DNA of 64,000 nt, taken from NCBI RefSeq assembly GCF_029946165.1, contig NZ_JAQSDZ010000005.1, positions 1 to 64,000 on the forward strand, in the 5' to 3' direction. The position numbers and the translations under genes are program-made. This DNA is from Methylotenera sp. (GTDB lineage: Bacteria > Pseudomonadota > Gammaproteobacteria > Burkholderiales > Methylophilaceae). The notes under the pieces are model-generated. The model was not told the DNA's origin and did no database searches. It was given only the letters and a program-made list of their open reading frames with translations. Positions 19,169 through 28,397 of this stretch are shown here, one piece after another. The stretch's first letter is position 1, and each line of letters opens with the position of its first letter.

Positions 19169-21094
19169 TTAGTCTTTTTTTATTTCTTCAAACTCTGCAT
19201 CTACCACGTCGCCATCCACTGTTTTCTCAGTTTCTTGGCTCGGTTGAGCGCTTTGTGTGTTGGATTCCGCTTGTTCAGCAGCATAAACTTTTTCACCAAG
19301 CTTTTGTGATGCTTCAGTCAATACTGTTGTTTTAGCTTCAATCTCATCTTTATCATCAGATTGCAATACATCTTCAACGCCTTTAATCGCCGCTTCAATG
19401 GCTTCTTTTTCAGGCGCCTCTAATTTATCACCATGCTCAGACAATGATTTTTTCACACTATGTACCATGCCATCAGCCGCATTGCGTGCATCAACTAATT
19501 CACGATACTTCTTATCTTCATCTGCATACTTAATAGCATCTTCTTCCATTTGCTGAATTTCAGCTTCAGACAAGCCACTATTGGCTTTAATGGTAATTTT
19601 ATTTTCTTTACCAGTGGCTTTATCTTTAGCAGAAACGTGCAAGATACCGTTGGCATCAATGTCGAATGTCACTTCAATTTGTGGCATACCACGTGGTGCT
19701 GGTGGAATATCACTCAAGTTGAATTGACCAAGAGATTTATTCGCAGCCGCTTTTTCACGTTCACCTTGCAACACTTGAATAGTTACCGCATTCTGGTTGT
19801 CATCAGCTGTAGAGAAAGTTTGTGATGCTTTGGTTGGAATCGTGGTGTTTTTCTTAATCACTTTAGTCATCACGCCACCAAGTGTTTCAATACCTAGTGA
19901 TAATGGAGTTACATCAAGCAATAACACATCTTTAACATCACCTTTTAACACGCCGCCTTGAATTGCTGCACCAACTGCCACAGCTTCATCAGGGTTAACA
20001 TCTTTACGTGGCTCTTTACCGAAAATTTCTTTTACTTTCTCTTGCACTTTTGGCATACGGCTTTGACCACCGACCAAAATTACGTCGGTAATGTCTTCAA
20101 TTGAAACGCCTGCATCTTTAATAGCCATGCGGCATGGTGCCATTGTGCGTTCAATCAGATCTTCAACTAAGCTTTCTAATTTTGCACGCGTGATTTTTAC
20201 CACTAAGTGTTTAGGGCCAGTCGCATCGGCAGTAATGTATGGTAAGTTAACTTCAGTTTGTGTAGCGCCAGAAAGCTCAATTTTTGCTTTCTCTGCAGCT
20301 TCTTTCAAACGTTGTTTTGCCAATAAATCCTTGCGTAAATCTAAACCGCCATTTTCTTTTTTGAACTCATCTGCCAAAAAGTCGATTAAGCGATTATCAA
20401 AGTCTTCACCACCTAAGAAAGTGTCACCGTTGGTTGAAAGTACTTCAAATTGATGTTCGCCATCAATGCTTGAAATCTCAATGATAGAAACGTCAAATGT
20501 ACCGCCGCCCAAGTCATACACAGCAATTTTACGATCGCCTTCTTGTTTATCTAAACCGAAAGCTAATGCAGCAGCAGTAGGCTCATTGATAATACGTTTA
20601 ACATCTAAACCTGCAATACGTCCTGCATCTTTAGTCGCTTGTCGTTGGCTATCGTTAAAGTAAGCTGGCACAGTAATCACGGCTTCAGTCACTTCTTCGC
20701 CAAGATAGTCCTCAGCAGTTTTTTTCATTTTACGTAAAACTTCAGCTGAAATTTGTGGTGGCGCCATTTTCACGCCACGAACTTCTACCCATGCATCGCC
20801 GTTATCAGCTTTTGCAATCGTGTACGGCATTAAACCGATGTCTTTTTGTACTTCTTTTTCGTCAAAACGACGACCAATCAAACGCTTAACTGCGTAAAGT
20901 GTATTTTTAGGGTTAGTCACAGCTTGGCGTTTTGCTGGCGCACCAGCCAAAATTTCACCGTCTTCTTGATATGCAATAATTGAAGGCGTAGTACGTGTAC
21001 CTTCAGCGTTTTCAATTACGCGTGGTTTGCCACCTTCCATTACGGCTACGCAAGAGTTCGTTGTGCCTAAGTCAATACCAATAATTTTTCCCAT
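19169..21094 (-). CDS. dnaK: Chaperone DnaK (Hsp70)
   Basis: 641 residues. ATPase domain opens with [10 protein letters not shown] and contains [26 protein letters not shown] and [13 protein letters not shown]; the substrate domain follows after [19 protein letters not shown], and the C-terminus ends in the typical acidic [11 protein letters not shown]. It folds nascent and stress-damaged proteins with DnaJ and GrpE. A 133-base gap from grpE carries a weak sigma-32-like sequence (CTTGAAA at 21195-21201), so dnaK may have an extra promoter besides the strong one before grpE. Confidence 0.98.
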   Translation of the reverse strand: MGKIIGIDLGTTNSCVAVMEGGKPRVIENAEGTRTTPSIIAYQEDGEILAGAPAKRQAVTNPKNTLYAVKRLIGRRFDEKEVQKDIGLMPYTIAKADNGDAWVEVRGVKMAPPQISAEVLRKMKKTAEDYLGEEVTEAVITVPAYFNDSQRQATKDAGRIAGLDVKRIINEPTAAALAFGLDKQEGDRKIAVYDLGGGTFDVSIIEISSIDGEHQFEVLSTNGDTFLGGEDFDNRLIDFLADEFKKENGGLDLRKDLLAKQRLKEAAEKAKIELSGATQTEVNLPYITADATGPKHLVVKITRAKLESLVEDLIERTMAPCRMAIKDAGVSIEDITDVILVGGQSRMPKVQEKVKEIFGKEPRKDVNPDEAVAVGAAIQGGVLKGDVKDVLLLDVTPLSLGIETLGGVMTKVIKKNTTIPTKASQTFSTADDNQNAVTIQVLQGEREKAAANKSLGQFNLSDIPPAPRGMPQIEVTFDIDANGILHVSAKDKATGKENKITIKANSGLSEAEIQQMEEDAIKYADEDKKYRELVDARNAADGMVHSVKKSLSEHGDKLEAPEKEAIEAAIKGVEDVLQSDDKDEIEAKTTVLTEASQKLGEKVYAAEQAESNTQSAQPSQETEKTVDGDVVDAEFEEIKKD

Positions 21095-21171
21095 ATTCCT
21101 ATTCCTTTTTTACTCATTAATTTGCTGCATTACTTTGCGTAAATAGCAGTGTTAAATTTTTACCTTGAAGC

Positions 21172-21201
21172 TATTGTGGTGATTGTTTTTGTTTTTTCAA
21201 G
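21172..21201 (-). promoter_or_regulatory. Weak sigma-32-like promoter before dnaK
   Basis: Minus strand CTTGAAA (21195-21201), 15 bases, then CCACAATA (21172-21179). The -35 is perfect, the -10 differs from CCCCATNT at several positions. Confidence 0.35.
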
Positions 21202-21227
21202 TGCTTGATATAACTTGATTGCTTAAA

Positions 21228-21752
21228 TTATTTAGCGACCATCACTAAGGCAGGGCGCAACACGCGGTCATTCAACGTATAGCCTTTTTGTAATACTGTT
21301 GTCACGGTATTAGGCTCGCCACTATTTTCCAGCATGCTGATGGCTTGATGTTTATTGGGGTCAAACTTTTCGCCCAATGGATTAATTTCCGCAATATTGA
21401 ATTTATCAAACACAGAAGCTAATTGATTAGTGGTAATTTGCACACCATCTTTGTAGCTTTGCACGTCAGTTGCTTCAATTAACAAGGCCGCATCTAAGCT
21501 ATCTTTTACTGCAAGTAATTCATTAGAAAATTTCTCTAATGCAAATTTGCGTGCTTTATCGATATCATCCATCGCACGGCGGCGAATATTTTCACCTTCA
21601 GCTTTAACATATAAAACTGCTGCTTGCGCTTCTTTAAGTTGAGCTTCTAGTTCACCAATACGTTCATCTAACGAGCCAGCAGCGCCATTTTGTTGTAAAT
21701 CGTCATCAGCTTGCATCGCTTCATTTTCTGGATTCTGGTTTTCTTGTTGCAT
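21228..21752 (-). CDS. grpE: Nucleotide exchange factor GrpE
   Basis: About 174 residues. GrpE releases ADP from DnaK. A charged N-terminus is followed by a long coiled coil ([16 protein letters not shown] onward) and the C-terminal beta-wing ([32 protein letters not shown]). GGGGA lies 6 bases before ATG 21752, favouring it over the upstream GTG at 21764. First gene of the grpE-dnaK-dnaJ unit, driven by a near-consensus sigma-32 promoter. Confidence 0.95.
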   Translation of the reverse strand: MQQENQNPENEAMQADDDLQQNGAAGSLDERIGELEAQLKEAQAAVLYVKAEGENIRRRAMDDIDKARKFALEKFSNELLAVKDSLDAALLIEATDVQSYKDGVQITTNQLASVFDKFNIAEINPLGEKFDPNKHQAISMLENSGEPNTVTTVLQKGYTLNDRVLRPALVMVAK

Positions 21753-21797
21753 GAATTTCCCCACTATAAGTTTTCAGATTGATTAACAATGTTTTGA

Positions 21798-21825
21798 AAA
21801 TGGGGCTGTCTGAGCTAATTTCAAG
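21798..21825 (-). promoter_or_regulatory. Sigma-32 (RpoH) heat-shock promoter of grpE
   Basis: On the minus strand CTTGAAA (21819-21825), a 13-base spacer, then CCCCATTT (21798-21805). Both boxes match the E. coli sigma-32 consensus (CTTGAAA, CCCCATNT) exactly. Confidence 0.88.
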
Positions 21826-21867
21826 GGCAGATAGGAAAATTATTACTACGCTGAGAGTGAATTTTAG

Positions 21868-22830
21868 TTATTTATTAATACTTAAAAAAGCATTCAGCAC
21901 GTCGACTACCTCAGGTATTTGATCAATATTACCTAAGTTAATTGCCCCGGTATAAGCCCCTGCATACACACCAGTTAATTTTGGGTTTGTGTCAGTATAA
22001 ATCGCGATGGTGGGAATATTAAGTGCAGCAGCTAAGTGCGACAAGCCCGTGTCTACCCCTATTGCTGCTTGGGCATTGCTAATCACAGCGGCTACTTGTG
22101 CAATAGTTAACTTAGGTAGCACCGTAGCGTTTTTTAAAGCGGCAGCGATTTGTTGTGCACGTTTAAGTTCAGCCTCACTCGCCCAAGGTAACACCAATTT
22201 TAATTGCCGTTCATCTAGTTGACGCCCTAATTCTATCCAATGCTCAGTAGGCCATAATTTAGAGTCTCGACTAGTACCATGCAGCCCTATAACAAATGGC
22301 TCATTGATTATTGCATGAGTGTTAACAGAAGCTTTAATGCCATAGTCTGGAGCGTTATTCGGTACTGCATAATTAAGGCTCAGCGCTGCAAGCGTACGAT
22401 TGCGGATGACGGCGTGTTGCTTAAAGCTAATGTGATGTTTTTGCTCATAGCCCCAACTTGCTAATGGTTCGCGTATCGATTCTTTATCATAACCATGCTT
22501 AACTCCATTCGTAAAGCTTGTGATAATGCTACTTTTGATGAGACCTTGGCTATCAATCACCGTATCGTATTTGTTAGCTGCAAGCTTTTTAATCACGGCC
22601 GAGATTTCACGCAGAGTATTAAGGCTTAATAAATGTTTACGCCAGCGCCGCATTGCAACGGTAATGACTTGCCCCACTTTAGGGTGTAGACGTGGAATGT
22701 CAGCAAAGCTCTCTTCCACAACCCAATCAATTTGTGCATCTGGAAAGTGTTGCAGAATATCATTGACCACAGGTAAGTTATGAATCACATCGCCCAATGA
22801 AGAGGTTTTAACCAGCAAAATTCGTTTCAT
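21868..22830 (-). CDS. waaC: Lipopolysaccharide heptosyltransferase I
   Basis: 320 residues, GT9 family. WaaC adds the first L,D-heptose to Kdo of lipid A at the cytoplasmic face of the inner membrane. The start MKRILLVKTSSLGDVIHNLP and the nucleotide-sugar region with GVDTGLSHLAAALNIPTIAIYTDTNP are characteristic. It is divergent from the WaaG-like gene with only 28 bases between start codons. The substrate ADP-heptose is made by hldE and hldD in the same window. Confidence 0.93.
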   Translation of the reverse strand: MKRILLVKTSSLGDVIHNLPVVNDILQHFPDAQIDWVVEESFADIPRLHPKVGQVITVAMRRWRKHLLSLNTLREISAVIKKLAANKYDTVIDSQGLIKSSIITSFTNGVKHGYDKESIREPLASWGYEQKHHISFKQHAVIRNRTLAALSLNYAVPNNAPDYGIKASVNTHAIINEPFVIGLHGTSRDSKLWPTEHWIELGRQLDERQLKLVLPWASEAELKRAQQIAAALKNATVLPKLTIAQVAAVISNAQAAIGVDTGLSHLAAALNIPTIAIYTDTNPKLTGVYAGAYTGAINLGNIDQIPEVVDVLNAFLSINK

Positions 22831-22858
22831 ACCATTATTTTCGCATACAATCCTGAAA

Positions 22859-24013
22859 ATGAAGTTTGCGTTTACTATTTTTAAATACTTTCCCTACGGT
22901 GGAGTGCAGCGTGACATGTTACGCATTGCAAATGACTGTGCAAAGCTAGGGCATACAGTTACTATTTATACAGGTGAATGGCGAGGAGACAAACCTCAAG
23001 GTAATGTACAACACATAATATTGCCTAGTAAGGGCTTGTTGAATCATCAGCGATATCAATGTTTGCTAGATGCAATGCACGCTGCTTTGAAATTAGAACC
23101 TGTTGATTTTGTGGTCGGCTTCAATCGAATGGAAGGTCTGGATGCTTATTATGCAGCGGATCCATGTTTCATTGCACGGGCATATGAAGAAAAATCTTGG
23201 TTTTATCGCTTAAGTGCCAGATTTAGATTCTTTAAACGCTGTGAAAATGCAGTGTTCGCTAAACAGAGTAATTGTGAAATACTGCTATTAACCTCTCGCG
23301 ATAAAATGGAATTTCAACATTGGTATCAAACGCCAGATTCGCGTTTACATTTATTACCGCCTAACATACCTGTAGATAAATTTAAAAATAAAGATAGAAC
23401 GAGTGCGCGTTCATATTTATTGAAGCAGTTTGATTTGCCCGAGCAGGCGAATGTGATTTTGACAGTAGGCTCAGCTTATATTAGAAAGGGTGTCGACCGA
23501 GTTATTACAGCTTTGGCAGCTTTGCCAACGGCTGTAAGAGATAATACTTGGTTGGTTGCCGTTGGCGAGTATGAGTCCAGCAACACTTTTAATAAAGATG
23601 CAAAAAAATTAGGCATAGCTGGACGTTGTATTCAGGCCGGAGGCAGAGCAGACGTTGCTGACTTAATGCTAGGTGCTAATTTGTTAGCGCATCCTGCGCG
23701 CTCTGAATTGGCTGGACTCGTGATTATAGAGGCGATGACTGCAGGTTTACCTGTGTTACTAACAGATGTGTGTGGATATGCAAGTCACGTAAAAAACGCA
23801 GGTGCTGGAGTTGTTTTAGATTCGCCATTTAATCAATCGCAATGTAATCAAGCTTTATATGCTATGTTGATGGCTGATAGTTTGACATGGGCACAGGGCG
23901 CCATAGATTACACGCAGAACATTTTGCGAAACTCCTCACCAAGTTCTGAAGCAGATTTAATTATTGGTTTTGCACTAACGAAACAGAACTCTAAAAACAA
24001 CGAAGCGGATTAA
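22859..24013 (+). CDS. waaG: WaaG-like LPS core glycosyltransferase (GT4)
   Basis: 384 residues. GT4 family with GT-B fold. The opening KYFPYGGVQRDMLRIA is the acceptor-side signature of WaaG, which adds glucose to HepII of the inner core; the donor site shows GSAYIRKGVDRVI and the E-x7-E block HPARSELAGLVIIEAMTAGLPVL. No clear ribosome site precedes the ATG. Next to waaC and a WaaP-like kinase, as in the Pseudomonas core locus. Exact sugar and linkage cannot be read from sequence. Confidence 0.85.
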   Translation: MKFAFTIFKYFPYGGVQRDMLRIANDCAKLGHTVTIYTGEWRGDKPQGNVQHIILPSKGLLNHQRYQCLLDAMHAALKLEPVDFVVGFNRMEGLDAYYAADPCFIARAYEEKSWFYRLSARFRFFKRCENAVFAKQSNCEILLLTSRDKMEFQHWYQTPDSRLHLLPPNIPVDKFKNKDRTSARSYLLKQFDLPEQANVILTVGSAYIRKGVDRVITALAALPTAVRDNTWLVAVGEYESSNTFNKDAKKLGIAGRCIQAGGRADVADLMLGANLLAHPARSELAGLVIIEAMTAGLPVLLTDVCGYASHVKNAGAGVVLDSPFNQSQCNQALYAMLMADSLTWAQGAIDYTQNILRNSSPSSEADLIIGFALTKQNSKNNEAD

Positions 24014-24019
24014 GTAAAC

Positions 24020-24844
24020 GTGTGGATTAAACAATATTTATCGTTGCCAAGTTCTATGCTCAAGTCGGGCGTGGACATGTTTGCTTATATCATGCAAATG
24101 CAAGGCAAGGCCTACCGAGATGTTGGTATACGCAAAACCATACAGGTGAATATAGATGGTAGGAGTTATTTTGTTAAGCAGCATTTTGGTGTAGGTTGGC
24201 GAGAGATTTTTAAAAACCTATTCAGTTTCAAGCGACCTATTTTGAGCGCGATTACCGAAGTTAATGCCATACAGAAGTTAGTGAGCATTGGTATTGCAAC
24301 GACGCCACTCGTAGGCTATGGAGTAAAAGGAAAAAGCCCCGCTACATTGCAATCTTTCATTATTACCGAAGATCTAGGCAATATCATCTCACTAGAAGAT
24401 TTATGTGTAGATTGGAATAGTAAGCCACCTAGCGAGAAGCTAAAGAGAAGGCTTATTGTTGAAGTAGCAATGATTGCGCGTAAGCTGCATGAAAACGGCA
24501 TCAATCACCGAGATTTTTATTTGTGTCACTTATGTTTAGACGCTGACTTGCTCGCAAAAAATGAAATTAAATTCTATTTAATCGATTTGCACCGCGTGTT
24601 AATACACAAAACAATTTCAACGAATGACAACATGAAAGATATAGCAGCACTATATTTTTCTAGCATGGGCATTGGGCTAACAAAGCGTGACTTATTACGC
24701 TTTAAAATGCATTACCTTCCAAAAAGTGTATTAGGAAATAATTTCTGGCAGGCGGTCGAGAATAGAGCAAGTAAGCTCTACAAAAAATTCCACAGCGATA
24801 AATTTCAGAAGAGACTTGCCGCTGAAAAGTCTGCGATTAGCTAA
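24020..24844 (+). CDS. waaP: LPS core heptose(I) kinase, WaaP/RfaP family
   Basis: 274 residues. WaaP phosphorylates HepI of the inner core, which strengthens the outer membrane through cation bridges. The kinase catalytic loop is intact: H163-R164-D165 in NHRDFYLCHLCL, matching the position of the catalytic Asp of E. coli WaaP, followed by the metal-binding IDLHRV. The start codon is GTG, 6 bases after the WaaG-like gene, so the two are co-transcribed. Its stop codon abuts that of the convergent acyltransferase with no base between. Confidence 0.88.
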   Translation: MWIKQYLSLPSSMLKSGVDMFAYIMQMQGKAYRDVGIRKTIQVNIDGRSYFVKQHFGVGWREIFKNLFSFKRPILSAITEVNAIQKLVSIGIATTPLVGYGVKGKSPATLQSFIITEDLGNIISLEDLCVDWNSKPPSEKLKRRLIVEVAMIARKLHENGINHRDFYLCHLCLDADLLAKNEIKFYLIDLHRVLIHKTISTNDNMKDIAALYFSSMGIGLTKRDLLRFKMHYLPKSVLGNNFWQAVENRASKLYKKFHSDKFQKRLAAEKSAIS

Positions 24845-25756
24845 TTACTTGTAGTCGTGATTGCTGATGTCGGGACTATTGCTTTCTTGCCCTGCAGTAT
24901 CGTTATTTAGCGCATGCCTTCTCAATTTGTAACGAGGGTAGTTCCATAAATACTGTGTGGGTTGCTGTTCAATTTGCTTTTCAATGGCTTTGTTTAGCAA
25001 TGCTGGCGTTGCAATGGCGCCATCTTCTAAACGTTTACAGTGCACGATAAAACCTTCGCCTTTCGGCAGGCGTTCTCCAAACACAGCAATTACTGCAGCT
25101 CCTGTTTTATTAGCTAATTTGCTGGCTAAAGTCATTGTATATGCAGGTTTGCCAAAGAACGGCGCCCATTCACCTTCGCCTGCAGAGGGTATTTGATCAG
25201 GCAGAATACCTACAGCTTCCCCTTTTTTTAAAGCTTGCATGAGCTTGCGAACGCCACTGGTATTGGCTTCAGCCAGCGTCACGTCCGTACGCGTGCGACC
25301 TTTTTCAATCAAAGGTAATATCCACTTCATTTTCGGCGCGCGAAATAACACGGTAACCGGGTACTGGGAGCCATAGTAAATTGATGCAATTTCGAAACAA
25401 CCCAAATGCGGCGTTAAAAATATAACGCCTTTGCCAGCTTGTACAGCTGCCTCTACATCATTCCAGCCCTGTGTTTGTTTAATCAGTCCTACGAGTTCTT
25501 GCTCACTTTTTTGCCAAATTGCAAAAGTTTCTAAAATGGATTTACCTGATTCTTCGATATTCGATTTAACGGCCTGTTTTAGGCTGAGTTCGTCTTTAAA
25601 AAGATGACTTTGTCTTAAGTTTTCTACGATAAGTTGCTTGGATTGCGGCATGAAAAGAAACATCAAGCGCCCGAGCAAAGCGCCTAGGCGATGAATTGCT
25701 GGCAATGACATTAAGGAGAGTGGTTTTAATAAAAGGCTAAGCATACGTAAAATCAT
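24845..25756 (-). CDS. LpxL/HtrB-type lipid A acyltransferase
   Basis: 303 residues, lysophospholipid acyltransferase superfamily. It transfers an acyl chain to Kdo-lipid A or a precursor. The catalytic H-x4-E is H117 to E122 in TPHLGCFE; a hydrophobic N-terminal helix anchors it to the inner membrane. Whether it acts as LpxL or LpxM cannot be told. It is the only minus-strand gene in the block from 22.9 to 35 kb and sits between two kinase genes, suggesting it was inserted or inverted there. Confidence 0.88.
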   Translation of the reverse strand: MILRMLSLLLKPLSLMSLPAIHRLGALLGRLMFLFMPQSKQLIVENLRQSHLFKDELSLKQAVKSNIEESGKSILETFAIWQKSEQELVGLIKQTQGWNDVEAAVQAGKGVIFLTPHLGCFEIASIYYGSQYPVTVLFRAPKMKWILPLIEKGRTRTDVTLAEANTSGVRKLMQALKKGEAVGILPDQIPSAGEGEWAPFFGKPAYTMTLASKLANKTGAAVIAVFGERLPKGEGFIVHCKRLEDGAIATPALLNKAIEKQIEQQPTQYLWNYPRYKLRRHALNNDTAGQESNSPDISNHDYK

Positions 25757-25898
25757 AACATAGCAATGGCATTGGACTTATCGCATTGCCAATACACATA
25801 GCCACTATCGTGGTCTAGACTGATATAATTAGCCTTAATGCATACAAAATATCAGTAAAATTTGACTAAGGCTATTAGCAGAATAAGCACGAATAAAA

Positions 25899-26663
25899 AT
25901 GAACAACCACTTTATTGCACCACAGCATGTGGAAACCTTAGCGCTTAATAAACTCATTGATTTTGAATCAATATGGAACTTTAAAGTTGATTGGTTTGAA
26001 GAGCCTAACATACGTCGTGGCGGTTGGAGTGGAGTAGGGCGTTTGCAACTTAAGCGTGCGGGATTAGAGCCGCTAGATTTATTTGTTAAAAAACAACAAA
26101 ATCATGGTCGCCATACCTTGCTCCATCCTATTTCCGGTGAACCTACATTCAGAAGAGAATTTGAGCGGTTACAGTTTCTGGAGCAAAATCATTTTGCAGC
26201 GCCTAAGGTGGTGTTCTACGCAGAGTCTAAAGTTGATGGAAAGCCGTGTGCAATTTTAATGACAGAGGCGTTAAGTGAATATGCGGCGCTTGATTCACTT
26301 TCTGATAGTTGGCGGTCTAGCGCCAATCGTGCGCAAAAGGGTGAGTTAATTAAGAAAATTGCTACTGAGCTAAGGCATTTCCATGATCTAGGCTTGGTAC
26401 ATCGCGCTTTATATCCTAAGCATATTTTTATAAAAAATGAATTTAACTCTCCAAATATTGCGTTAATTGATTTAGAGAAAGCAAGGTTCAGCGCATGGTC
26501 CGCATACCGTACTTTTTTTGATTTAGCCGCTTTAAACCGTCACGCAGAAGGTTGGCGCTCAACACAAAGATTAATGTTTTTTCTAGCTTATATGAAAATT
26601 AATAAACTTAACTTTTATAGTAAATGGATGTGTCGGTTAATTCTTAAGCGATCAAAACGATAA
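25899..26663 (+). CDS. InaA/WapP-type LPS kinase-like protein
   Basis: 254 residues, lipopolysaccharide kinase (Kdo/WaaP) superfamily, InaA-like. The N-lobe has LFVKKQQNHGR. The catalytic loop reads H168-R-A170-LYPKH instead of HRD, so the catalytic-base Asp is replaced by Ala; the metal-binding D191 (LIDLEKAR) is kept. HxxLYPKH is, to my knowledge, usual in this subfamily, which includes P. aeruginosa core-locus proteins. It may phosphorylate a second heptose site by an altered mechanism, or be a non-catalytic helper. GT2 and oxygenase genes follow closely. Confidence 0.78.
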   Translation: MNNHFIAPQHVETLALNKLIDFESIWNFKVDWFEEPNIRRGGWSGVGRLQLKRAGLEPLDLFVKKQQNHGRHTLLHPISGEPTFRREFERLQFLEQNHFAAPKVVFYAESKVDGKPCAILMTEALSEYAALDSLSDSWRSSANRAQKGELIKKIATELRHFHDLGLVHRALYPKHIFIKNEFNSPNIALIDLEKARFSAWSAYRTFFDLAALNRHAEGWRSTQRLMFFLAYMKINKLNFYSKWMCRLILKRSKR

Positions 26664-26675
26664 GCATTGTTGAAT

Positions 26676-27491
26676 ATGGACTCAAATTATAAAAACGAAA
26701 ATTCTATGAAATTACCAAAATTTAGCATTGCTTTAGTTAATTATAAAACCCTAGAGCTCACTAAAATTTGCCTAGACTTATTAAAAAAGCATATTGATAG
26801 CGGCGATTTAGACAAAGATCGAGTCGATGTTTGGGTGGTGGATAATCACTCACAAGATGCAAGCGTTGAGTATTTACGCACCCTTGAATGGATAAACTTA
26901 ATTGAGCGCGCGCCAACCGAAAGTGAGTCAGGTTTTGCTGCCCATGGTAAAGGGTTAGATTTGATTTTAGAGCGCATCCAAAGTGATTATGTTTTTTTAT
27001 TACATACTGACACCTTCATTTATGACCCAAGTGTTTTTGATTGGCTGCTGAGCTATTGTGTGACGAATGAGAAAATGGCGGCTGTAGGTTGTCTAGAGCA
27101 ATTAAATCGTGGTTATTTAAGAACCGCATGGCGAGTGAGTTCGAGATTTTATAAGCATTACTTTCGACGTTTAAAGCTGGCATTAGGTTTTACTGCAAGA
27201 GAACCTAAGCCATATAAAGAAGAGTACATCAAAAGTTTTTGTGCGTTATGGAATGCTAAGTTAATCAAACAACATGGATATTCTTTTTTAATGGCAAATC
27301 GTATTCCAGGATATGAGTTACAAGATAAACTTAAATTGGATGGCTATCAATTTAAACTGATTTCCCCTATGAAATTATTTAAATTCTTAGATCATGTTGA
27401 GGCTGGCACTGTGGGATTAGTATTAAGCTATAACGAAATGAACCGTCGTGTGAAAAGAAAAAATTCTATTTTGAAAAAATTTGAAAGTTAG
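26676..27491 (+). CDS. Glycosyltransferase family 2 protein
   Basis: About 271 residues, GT2 GT-A fold. The N-terminus SIALVNYKTLELT and VWVVDNHSQDASVEYL are typical of the nucleotide-sugar site. In place of a standard DxD the sequence is LLHTDTFI, where DTF may serve. The C-terminal half is basic and could lie against the membrane. ATG 26706 (MKLPKFS) is an alternative start; neither has a good ribosome site. The gene touches the oxygenase gene (1 base between), so the two probably act on the same glycan. Sugar and acceptor are unknown. Confidence 0.8.
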   Translation: MDSNYKNENSMKLPKFSIALVNYKTLELTKICLDLLKKHIDSGDLDKDRVDVWVVDNHSQDASVEYLRTLEWINLIERAPTESESGFAAHGKGLDLILERIQSDYVFLLHTDTFIYDPSVFDWLLSYCVTNEKMAAVGCLEQLNRGYLRTAWRVSSRFYKHYFRRLKLALGFTAREPKPYKEEYIKSFCALWNAKLIKQHGYSFLMANRIPGYELQDKLKLDGYQFKLISPMKLFKFLDHVEAGTVGLVLSYNEMNRRVKRKNSILKKFES

Positions 27492-27492
27492 T

Positions 27493-28386
27493 ATGAGCGT
27501 GATAACCCCAGTGTTACCCATTGAGTGTGCGAATGGCTTCGTTCTAGATCAAGTTAAGGCTCGTACCATTGGTGATGAACTCATGAACGACTATGCTTTT
27601 GCTGAACCATTTCCTCATATGGTGATTGATAACTTTTTACCTACAGCGATGATTGAGGGAATACTGGCACATTTTCCCGCTGACGCCAAAGCTCACGATA
27701 AAGTATATCAAAAGGGCTATGGTGGAACCCATAAAAGACAAACGCTTCCTTATGACTGCGATGAATACGTAAGAAACGCTTTTAGCTTTTTTAATTCAGC
27801 AGCCATGCTGCAGTTTTTGGAAGGCGTGACTAATATTAAAGGTCTGTTGCCAGATCCCTATTTTTCTGGGGGAGGTCTTCACGAAACGGCTAAAGGCGGC
27901 TTATTAGGTATTCATGCAGACTTTCGTGTAAATGAAGGCCTACAATTATTGAGACGCGTTAACGTTTTAATTTATCTTAACAAAGATTGGCAAGAGTCTT
28001 ATGGCGGAAATCTTGAGCTTTGGGATCGCGAAATGAAAGCCAATGTTAAAAGCGTGGCGCCTATTTTTAATCGCTGTGTCATTTTTAATACTGATGAAGA
28101 TAGCTTTCATGGGCACCCAGATCCGCTAACCACACCTGAAGGATTAACGAGAAGGTCGATTGCACTTTATTACTATACCTCTACAGCCATTGCTAATGAC
28201 TCTGGTGAATCAAGACACACACTTTATGTGGCTAGGCCAAATGACAGCGAGCAGGTTAAGGCTGACGTAAGAAAGCTTGCCAAGAAACGTGAAAAGCGTG
28301 CAAAGAAAATATTTAAAACATCCGAAAAAACATCGTTCATGCAAAAGTTGTTGAGCCTGAAAGATAAACTATTCAATCGAAATTGA
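27493..28386 (+). CDS. Fe(II)/2-oxoglutarate-dependent oxygenase in LPS core locus
   Basis: About 297 residues. The iron facial triad is visible as H141-x-D143 (GIHADFRV) and H206 or H208 (FHGHPDP), more than 40 residues apart, with Arg (TRRSIALYYY) to bind 2-oxoglutarate. This is the HxD-x(>40)-H layout of Kdo 3-hydroxylase (KdoO) and of prolyl hydroxylases. Location among core kinases and a GT2 makes a sugar hydroxylase acting on Kdo or another core residue the best guess, but a protein substrate is not excluded. ATG 27493 directly follows the GT2 stop. Confidence 0.82.
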   Translation: MSVITPVLPIECANGFVLDQVKARTIGDELMNDYAFAEPFPHMVIDNFLPTAMIEGILAHFPADAKAHDKVYQKGYGGTHKRQTLPYDCDEYVRNAFSFFNSAAMLQFLEGVTNIKGLLPDPYFSGGGLHETAKGGLLGIHADFRVNEGLQLLRRVNVLIYLNKDWQESYGGNLELWDREMKANVKSVAPIFNRCVIFNTDEDSFHGHPDPLTTPEGLTRRSIALYYYTSTAIANDSGESRHTLYVARPNDSEQVKADVRKLAKKREKRAKKIFKTSEKTSFMQKLLSLKDKLFNRN

Positions 28387-28397
28387 TTAAGCATTCA

